The notes under the pieces were generated by a model. That model saw nothing but the letters and a program-made list of their open reading frames with translations, had not been told where the DNA came from and made no database searches. From NCBI GenBank assembly GCA_951802425.1, contig OX637804.1, positions 2,294,001 to 2,358,000 of the forward strand: a stretch of DNA of 64,000 nucleotides. Reading direction: 5' to 3'. The position numbers were made by a program, and so were the translations under genes. Source of the stretch: Clavaria fumosa. Its lineage: Eukaryota > Basidiomycota > Agaricomycetes > Agaricales > Clavariaceae. Shown piece by piece: positions 56,271 to 64,000 of the stretch (within the stretch, counting starts at the first letter, position 1; every line of letters starts with the position of its first letter).

Positions 56271-56910
56271 ACAAAATTCAACACAGAGCATGTGACGACT
56301 TTCTGAGACGGCAATTCCCACCATGCCACAAGTACAGCCACAAGCTTACCAAATCAGTGACCCACAAATGTTCTTGCCCATTTCTCAGTCAATTCTCAAG
56401 CAATTCTCAAGATATATTTTTTCATAAGACACTACTTGATCTGTACAATTAATGTGGATATGTCAAAAAGATTAATTGATATTTTCTGTACTAATTTACC
56501 AAAATAAATGGGTACCTAGCTTTATCCAAGCTTTGAACTCCTTTTTGGAGCAATCTTTTGGAAGAGATCATATTCATCCAAACTATTATGATTGATTTGA
56601 TGTGTATAAATATATTACTGTCAAGTTGCCATCCAAGCCCCAAGCTGATGAACAATTATATCAAATTCATGGAATGCCTGGCAATTCTAATGGACCATGC
56701 AAGCCAGCAACTCCACCATGCTTTGACACTACCTTGATCATTGAAAACAAATCACAGTGGAAAGAGGATGGATTAAAAGGTTAGTCTAAGGCTATCAATT
56801 GTCTACAATTTGATGTCAACTTCAACTAGGTCTTCATGTAGCAAGATTGCATGTGATTTTTGATCTTCCAAAGCATCTCATCAGCAAAACAGCTCAGCTA
56901 AGTTGTCAGT
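56271..56910. other. Intergenic; edge resembles the nested element at 25.2 kb
   Basis: 'acaaaattcaacacagagcatgtgacg' (56270s) resembles the complement of text at about 25195-25235, which also borders CT-rich and trinucleotide DNA. The 54.5-56.3 kb block may thus be a distant inverted relative of that element. Confidence 0.35.
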
Positions 56911-56916
56911 ATACTG

Positions 56917-57185
56917 TACCATTTCATTCAATTGACCTGTCATGCATCACACACACCCCCAATTTGGCCAAAAATCACACTGGTCACACATCATTTGAGG
57001 AATCAGTCAATTTGTAAGGTGAAATTCCCTTTTTGGGTGACAGTTGCTTAATATATATATATACTGGTGGAGGGGCAGTCAATTATCCCTCATGTCATGC
57101 TTGACTTCTACTTTCAGTCATTTCAAATTTGACTGGAGGTGTCATGCATCACACCACCTGGTCAATTGAATGAAATGGTACAGTA
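56917..57185. mobile_element. Small inverted-repeat element or MITE remnant
   Basis: 'tactgtaccatttcattcaattgacc' (56918-56943) is repeated inverted at 57160-57185. Outside it, 'catcagcaaaacagct' (56880s) is matched by 'agctgttttgctgatg' (57270s), so the inverted structure extends further. No target duplication could be assigned. Confidence 0.6.
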
Positions 57186-57189
57186 GAGA

Positions 57190-57262
57190 GGTATGGACTG
57201 GTATGTAACACCCCAAGACAACTTGGGGTGTTACACACCAGTCCATACCAGTCCATACTTAC
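57190..57262. other. Strong hairpin
   Basis: 'gtatggactggtatgtaacaccccaag' folds back on 'cttggggtgttacacaccagtccatac' with an ACAA loop, giving a stem of about 27 bp with few mismatches. Confidence 0.75.
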
Positions 57263-57754
57263 ATTTAGCCAAGCTGTTTTGCTGATGCGCCTGGGCATAG
57301 TACCACATGGTCCACATCCTTTAGCATATGTTCACTGGTACAGACCACTTACAAGCTTTGATCTAGCAACTGGCATGTATCAGATTATTTTGTCTACTTG
57401 ACAAAATTCTGCAAATGCTGAAGTAGTCAGCATTGATAGGATTTGGCACAGTTGTCTGTTGATTCCTCACTTTGGATCAGCAGATGTACCTATCTCATGG
57501 ACTGGAAATCATGCTCTTGATTCAGCAGCTTGATTTTATCTCAACAAGTATACTGATATGCATTCATTTATGGAGTACAAATCTTTGTAACAATTTTAGT
57601 CCAAAGAGACTACTCTATGTACTTGTCATATACTGCACAATATCATGAATTGTTCATTTTAATCCTAATCTATAGCCTGCTGAAACACTCATGAGTTTAT
57701 TGCTTCAACCTTGCTTTGGAACTCACCTCACCTCCACTCAGCTCCTGATTATAT

Positions 57755-58013
57755 CATAATCATGACAACATCTGAAAAGGGTACAAGAAAGGTAAAGATG
57801 CAGTATATATAATGAGTGGTTCAGGTGTTGCTGGCATTCCCACACTCGGACCCCAAATGTCACGTGATGCGCCAGGGCCTGGGTCATGTGACTTAGCCAT
57901 TATGTAATCAGTCTGCAGTTCAGGTCACATGATCTACCCACAATCTTCTGCAACTCTTCCACAATCCTCTTTGGGCCTTTCTGGCAATGCTTATGTAAGC
58001 AGTCCTGATACAT
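57755..58013 (-). repeat. Degenerate gypsy solo LTR, inverted
   Basis: The complement reads 'tcaggactgcttacataagca', 'ggcgcatcacgtgac' and 'ggggtccgagtgtggga', colinear with the LTR at 19602-19906. Most differences are C-to-T or G-to-A (e.g. cgagcgtggg to cgagtgtggg). The far end (LTR 3' side) is too decayed to fix. Confidence 0.8.
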
Positions 58014-58149
58014 ACTCTTACTTCTATGGCTATAATTTGGTTACTGTTTGCTACTGAATTCAATGTAGTACAAAGGCTCAACAGTCCCTGTAGCCCCATT
58101 GTAATGTATCCAGTAAATTCCACCCAGACACGTTACGATGTTGCCTCCC

Positions 58150-59970
58150 ACTTTTCACACTGAGAGTGCATTGTAATGCTACTGCCCTCTAGCCTCTAGC
58201 TTGAGATGGCATTATAATGCCCATGTCATTAAAGGCCCTGAGACCATTATAATGTCCATGACATTAAAGGCTCTGAGGCCATTATAATGCCCATGTCATT
58301 GAAGACCCTGAGGCCATTATAATGCCCATGTCATTAAAGGCCCTGAGGCCATTATAATGCCCATGTCATTGAAGACCCTGAGGCCATTATAATGCCCATG
58401 ACATTGAAGACCCTGAGGCCATTATAATGCCCATGTCCTTAAAGGCCCTGCGATACCATTATAATGCCCATGTCATTGAAGGCTTTGTGAGGCCATTATA
58501 ATGCCCATGTCATTGATGACCCTGAGGCCATTATAATGCCCATGTCCTTAAAGGCCCTGTGATACCATTATAATGCCCATGTCCTTAAAGGCTTTGTGAG
58601 GCCATTATAATGCCTATGTCATTGAAGGCTTTGTGAGGCCATTATAATGCCCATGTCATTGAAGACCCTGAGGCCATTATAATGCCCATGTCCTTAAAGG
58701 CCCTGTGATACCATTATAATGCCCATGTCCTTAAAGGCTTTGTGAGGCCATTATAATGCCTATGTCATTGAAGGCTTTGTGAGGCCATTATAATGTCCAT
58801 GTCATTGAAGACCCTGAGGCCATTATAATGCCCATGTCCTTAAAGGCCCTGTGATACCATTATAATGCCCATGTCCTTAAAGGCTTTGTGAGGCCATTAT
58901 AATGCCTATGTCATTGAAGGCTTTGTGAGGCCATTATAATGCCCATGTCATTGAAGACCCTGAGGCCATTATAATGCCCATGTCCTTAAAGGCCCTGTGA
59001 TACCATTATAATGCCCATGTCCTTAAAGGCTTTGTGAGGCCATTATAATGCCTATGTCATTGAAGGCTTTGTGAGGCCATTATAATGTCCATGTCATTGA
59101 AGACCCTGAGGCCATTATAATGCCCATGTCCTTAAAGGCCCTGTGATACCATTATAATGCCCATGTCCTTAAAGGCCCTGTGAGGCCATTATAATGCCCA
59201 TGCATTATAATGCCCATGTCATTGAAGGCTTTGTGAGGCCATTATAATGACCATGTCATTGAAGACCCTGAGACCATTATAATGCCCATGTCCTTAAAGG
59301 CCCTGTGATACCATTATAATGCCCATATCCTTAAAGGCCCTGTGAGGCCATTATAATGCCCATGTCATTATAATGCCCATGTCATTAAAGGACCTGTGAG
59401 ACCATTATAATGCCCATGTCATTAAAGGCCCTGAGGCCATTATAATGCCCATGTCATTGAAGACCCTGAGGCCATTATAATGCCCATGTCATTAAAGGCC
59501 CTGAGGCCATTATAATGCCCATGTCATTAAAGGCCCTGAGGCCATTATAATGCCCATGTCATTGACAACCCTGAGGCCATTATAATGCCCATGTCATTAA
59601 AGGCTTTGTGAGGCCATTATAATGCCCATGTCATTGAAGACCCTGAGGCCATTATAATGCCCATGTGATTAAAGGCTTTGTGAGACCATTATAATGCCCA
59701 TTTCATTGAAGGCCCTGAGGCCATTATAATGCCCATGACATTTAAGGCTCTGAGGCCATTATAATGCCTATGTCATTGAAGACCCTGAGGCCATTATAAT
59801 GCCCATGTCCTTAAAGGCCCTGTGATACCATTATAATGCCCATGTCCTTAAAGGCTTTGTGAGGCCATTATAATGCCTATGTCATTGAAGGCTTTGTGAG
59901 GCCATTATAATGCCCATGTCATTGAAGCCCTGAGGCCACTATAATACCCCTGTCATTGAAGACCCTGTGA
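58150..59970. repeat. ~36-bp minisatellite with 146-bp higher-order repeats
   Basis: About 50 units of 'gccattataatgcccatgtcattgaagaccctgag' and variants (35-37 bp). Within 58515-59110 four variant units recur as a block: the marker 'ga(a/t)gaccctgag' falls at 58515, 58661, 58807, 58953 and 59099, exactly 146 bp apart. Confidence 0.93.
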
Positions 59971-59980
59971 CAAGTAATTG

Positions 59981-60628
59981 TGGGGGGGGGCAATGCCTGC
60001 CAAACTTGCTTTGTTTGTACCTGTTGTTGCTGTCTGCTAGAGCAGTGACACAAAAAGTGCGACTGAAATTCTGCCTTCCACACACATTTCTGAGCTTAGC
60101 TTCAATGAGAGGAATTGCTCAGAAAAATGTTTTAAACAAAATGTTGAAGATAGATGTTTTTTAAAAGGCCTTGTTTTCGAGATAATACTGATATCTCAAG
60201 AACAAATAAAAAATAAAAAAATCTATCTTCAACATTCTTTTCTAAATAAATTTAGAAACATTTTGTCTCACTAAGATGAAGCCTCAAAATGTGTGTGGAA
60301 GCTGGAAAAGTCCTTGCAACATCAGGCAGCCAAGTGTGATGCAGTGACGAAGTCACACATGTGACAGTGCTCCAGGACAATGCTGATCATTGCTGATTGT
60401 AACTGATCTACCCTCTATCTTGAGCACATGTAAAGGGATCTTGATTTTAATTATACCATCAAATACTTCAGCAATTTTAGTGTATGTTTTTTAAAAAAAC
60501 TGAGTGTATAGCTTCAGGATTCATTGAGAAACAATTTTATTATGTTTTGTGTCACTCAAATGAGGATTTTAGGTGTGGAGTCGATTACATAAGCGTCACG
60601 CGGCTTTGGTGGGGGTTGCCCCCCCCCA
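59981..60628. mobile_element. MITE with G-run termini
   Basis: Ends are TGGGGGGGGGCAA and its complement (59981-59993 and 60616-60628), flanked by GTAATTG on both sides (59974-59980 and 60629-60635; 8 bp if the shared A is counted). Internal inverted segments, e.g. 'ttccacacacatttctgag' against 'ttttgtgtgtggaag-like' complements near 60090 and 60290, give it a foldback character. It sits exactly at the end of the minisatellite. No transposase. Confidence 0.8.
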
Positions 60629-60741
60629 GTAATTGGCCCCTGTTGACACCAAAGCACTAGTCATTATAATGAACAGTTTACAAACCATTTGCTGTAACTA
60701 GACAACACAGGAAGTAAAATCAACTGCCCCAGCAGGATCCG
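60629..60741. other. Gap between the MITE and the KDZ gene
   Basis: Short 3' flank of the transposase gene. It should hold the KDZ element's 3' non-coding end, but its terminus could not be recognised without the other end. Confidence 0.4.
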
Positions 60742-63700
60742 TCACTCTTCCACCTCCTCCTGCCAGTGGTCCTGCTCCTCATCGGGGATCTCCACCACAA
60801 GCTCCGGAACAGTTCCCTCTGCCTCAACGTCAGATGCAAGCATCTTCACAGTGCTTTGTGCCCTTTTCCGGATTGCACCCCACTGGGTTGCCCAATGTAT
60901 TGCACGTTGCTGTTCAGCATCACTCTGTTCGTGGGCATAAGCAGACAATCCCTCAGAGAGATGATCTGCCTTATCAGTGTTTCCAGCGGTGCGCAATAAC
61001 CACCATTGTGATCTCCACCAGCAAAAAGCCAAAGAGCGCCGCATCTCCTCATCCAGTAATATAACCTCCTCTTGCCAGCGATCAGCTCGTGCCCGAGTTT
61101 TAGCCCATTCAACACGCAGACCTGAATCAGGTCAGTTCTGGCTGCATGTTAGGCTTAACGGACACTCACTTGCTTCCACTTCCTTCATGCTGCCCTGCAG
61201 TTCCTGCTCACTTACTGAGTACCATATCCAGGACAGCGTTCGCCGGCCCTCCCCCAAAGCCAGTCGGGGATCAAACTGCACCACAGGTGCATTCACGAGC
61301 GTGTCAGGATTGAAGTTATACGTCCAACCAGCCATCTGACAGGTGCGTTTTCTTTCCTCCTTCTCCTCCTCTGTCATTGCACGCTCGCTGATGCCTCGCA
61401 CATCCTCTGGCTTGAGGACTGCTAACTGGTTCTCCCAATCGCCAGGGCCACGCAATACCAGCAGCGCAGCACGTGCTGTATTGTACTGTCGCTGACATAC
61501 TCGCACACGTCTCTCCACTTGGTCTTGCAGGGCACGTGAACGCACATAAGCACGCTGCGATGTCGCATTCTTGTTATTCAGCTTACTCGCCATGATCCGA
61601 GTTCGCAGTTGACGTCGCAAGCCAGAAAGAGCCTCCATAGCCTGAGCATACCGAAGCTGGCTCTCAATCTCAGGAAGACCAGTGACACAGACGCTGTCAT
61701 GATGGGTGCACAGAATCGCTGATGGAAGATTTAATGGCACACTCTCTGGCCGAGACACTAAATCATCAAACAGTGGCTGCCGTGACGAGAGGTATGCGTG
61801 AAGGCCAGGCATGAAGATACGTTGGGCATCCAGGAACTTCCGCATACGCATGAGCAGAACCGTCCGCCGCTTCTGGACAGATGTAGCCTGAACTGCGGTA
61901 TGTCCACCTTGTTGAGCATCTGAGATCAAACCCTGCCTGCGTGCATCTTAGAGATAATGTGACAGGAAAGCTGGGATGGCACTTACTGCTGTTCCTCTAT
62001 TTCAAGCCCCAGGATAATGAAGTCACCAGCCGTCATATCAAATGCCCTGAAATTCGCCTCTCCGTGTACAGCCTTCTTGTGTTCCTCCTCTGCTATTGTC
62101 TTTTTGACCAAAGCGAGGGTCACCTCTCCATTAAAGAGTAAGTAGAATGTCAGGTCCAACAAAGCGGACCACTTACTCTCTTCTGGCAGGTCATACGGAC
62201 AAGTGACATCACGGCCGGCCTCCCAGTCCTGTACCAGATTTTCCCATTCTTTCAAAACATCACCATGCGCATAACGGATTCCATCTGTAAAGGCGCCAAA
62301 TGCGCGGTGATGGATGACGGCCTCTGGGATGGCCAAAGTGAGTCGGCGCAGTAACTGATCCCCTGGTACCCAAATCAATCAAATGACGCAACTATGAGAA
62401 GTGCAGAGAACTAACCCAAGGAGATGGTCTTGCGCCAGTTATGGTAATTACAGAAGTCGTCCAAGGTATCTGAACGCCCTCCAGGGCCCATGACAGAGAC
62501 ACACCGTGCAACTCCATTCAGCCAGGACCAGTTCCGCTCCACGCCTTCACCCTCAGTTCTTCCAACGCCTTTAGTGAAGTTGAATGAATACGGAGCCCAG
62601 CATTTTTGCACATGGGCAGGCAAGTGAAATTTCGGAACACGGAATTGTAGCTGCAGAGCTTCTGGCAGCTGTAGCCATGAGGGCATATTAGCCATCCTTG
62701 CACGAAAACCACGCCCCCATTGACAGGCAATGTCATACGAAATGGTTATGAGTTTTAGAGAGGTGCCAACTATGCCAGAGAGGAAAATATAGTCCATGTT
62801 TACATAACTGTTAGAATGTCAGCGACTATATGCAATATTTATGGGCAAAGCTGACCGTTCGCCTTTCTGCAAATCTCCTGTGCCATTTGGTAAAAAGTAT
62901 TCATGGCGAGCACAGGTTACTGAGCCTATTCCAGTGGCCCTAAGACCCTTAGACTGCTTGCGATTAGCATTCCATATGGCCTCAAACCCAACACAATGAT
63001 TAATCTGTAAGGCGCTATTAAATTTCGCCGCAAGGATCCAAGACATTGGAACATACCTCATCTTGGTCAACACGTTTTGAAAGATAGTCAAAGTATCGTC
63101 GATTGTCAACAAATATCGCCCACCCAGGCCCCAGCACTGGGTCCCTTGCGTCACTTGAGCGCAAACGAGCCTTTTGCTTGAAGTTGGCATCTCCCGCAAC
63201 AATTTGTGAATATATCCACCTTAAGGCATGTCAGATCAACATGATATACGAGACAAATTCAAACATACTGGATGTCAGGAGGAGAAGACTGCCAATCAAG
63301 AGGCATGTTCACCTCAGGGTGCGGGCATGCACGGCAGGGAATACTAAGTTCGCCCTGACGGGTGCCAGCAATACCATCGACGTCATGTCCCCGCCCTGCC
63401 CGTTTTGCCATTTTGATGTGTCTCCATTCTCTGACCATTACCATGAATTGAGCCAGCCGATCCTGACCAACGGTCAACACAGGTCACACAATAGTCAGTT
63501 GTCGCTTACAGGAAGATCCATCAATCCATGTCCGTCTGTCATTCTCTCCAAAGCACGATAAAAATCCGTCGGTGGGACCCGTCCCTCAAGGTTAAGAACA
63601 TGAAATGACCTCAAAACCTCCATGGTTGCGACAGTTTGGGGGGCTACTGAAGTTGACGGCCACCACCGCATCTCTAGTAGTTGAATGTAATGTTCTGGCC

Positions 63701-64000
63701 GACCTGGACAACCGCAGAAGTCGACGTTGATGATGTGAATACCATTGCTGGCAATAACGACAAAATCTGTGTGCCCACGCTCTAGCATTGGGCAAGAACA
63801 TCCCCCAACATGGCCAAGTTGAAAACGAAGCCCCAGGTCCTTGAGGCAGACATGGTGAAAACGAGAGTCTCTCCATTCCTGTACTCATATTTCAGTGTGA
63901 GCACGGCGAATGAGGGCAGACTCCTTACCTCCACTAAATGCAATGGATTGAGTCGGTGAGTCTCAACCACACAATCTCGACAGAACGGTTGCAGCCCAGT
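60742..64000 (-). CDS. KDZ transposase with CxC2-like cysteine cluster (5' end outside window)
   Basis: KDZ family (Kyakuja-Dileera-Zisupton DDE transposases of basidiomycetes). Nine exons in the window on the minus strand: 64000-63929, 63878-63510, 63462-63269, 63219-63057, 63004-62856, 62807-62416, 62362-61987, 61936-61170 and 61121-60742. The eight introns (47-53 bp) have GT donors and AG acceptors, and each restores the frame. The first exons form the CxC2 region: FCRDCVVETHRLNPLH, LGLRFQLGHVGGCSCP, NGIHIINVDFCGCPGR and VREWRHIKMAKRAGRGHD. The catalytic core follows: AGDANFKQKARLRSS (first Asp), CVGFEAIWNANRKQSKGL, CARHEYFLPNGTGDLQKGE, YDIACQWGRGF (second Asp) and GVGRTEGEGVERNWSWLNG (Glu). 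The C-terminal ~450 residues are helical and acidic, ending at the stop at 60742. No stop or frameshift was seen, so it may encode an active enzyme. Confidence 0.93.

Noticed and set aside
54174..56274. Frames of 478 to 616 codons on both strands
   Set aside because: Triplet-repeat DNA with stops absent from several frames at once. The predicted products are runs of Ala/Thr, Leu/Pro/Ser, Arg/His/Cys or Ser/Asp/Gly without domains.
57190..57262. Helitron 3' terminus suggested by the hairpin
   Set aside because: No CTRR end follows the hairpin and no TC start or Rep/helicase sequence is present.
58150..59970. CRISPR-like regular repeats
   Set aside because: Units are contiguous variants of one another with no unique spacers, and the genome is eukaryotic.

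Overview
The window reads as gene-poor, repeat-dense nuclear DNA of a basidiomycete fungus, most likely an Agaricomycete. Four things point there: a KDZ transposase with a CxC2-like cysteine cluster and roughly 50-bp GT-AG introns (60.7-64 kb), a chromodomain Ty3/gypsy element (14.2-19.9 kb), degenerate copies of a basidiomycete-type Chs7-like chitin synthase export chaperone gene, and a captured fragment of the nuclear gene for mitoribosomal protein mL44. No bacterial-type operon, rRNA or CRISPR was seen.

Layout. From 1 to 13.6 kb there are four tandem, rearranged copies (A-D) of a 2-5 kb cassette. Two more, E1 and E2, lie at 23.3-24.0/30.1-30.5 kb and 30.5-35.1 kb. A full cassette holds, in order, a 7-bp VNTR, a TATA box, a small multi-exon 'modular' gene, a Chs7-like pseudogene and a conserved minus-strand ORF. 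The modular genes are the most unusual coding content. They consist of short phase-0 exons of differing sequence, separated by introns that are nearly the same as each other within and between genes. The Chs7-like copies all carry frameshifts, stops or deletions.

Mobile DNA has been written into these cassettes, and the sister cassettes supply empty sites. A PIF/Harbinger-type MITE sits in copy D (10082-10887), a hAT-type MITE in E2 (34274-34971), and a ~6 kb hAT element in E1 (24013-30061). The large hAT contains a ~3.45 kb TIR element carrying an intron-containing mL44 fragment, and a Tc1/mariner-like MITE that itself contains a gypsy solo LTR.

Between copies D and E1 lie the gypsy element (inactivated by CGA-to-TGA stops), a gag-like zinc-knuckle remnant (21.4-22.2 kb) and a tRNA-derived sequence (22.73-22.80 kb). 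One plausible host gene, coding for a coiled-coil and cysteine-cluster protein, lies at 37.2-38.3 kb.

From 38.5 to 60.6 kb the DNA is almost wholly structural repeat. It holds a 5.4-kb palindrome whose arms carry a 33-bp minisatellite (38573-43956), an abutting 1.26-kb near-perfect palindrome (43957-45216), two long LTRs around a 131-bp interior (47.4-50.6 kb) with a third palindrome inside one of them, palindromic minisatellites, a GC-rich trinucleotide tract (54.5-56.2 kb), a ~36-bp minisatellite with a 146-bp higher-order period (58.2-59.97 kb) and a G-run MITE (59981-60628). The window ends in a KDZ transposase gene on the minus strand that looks intact and runs off the right edge.
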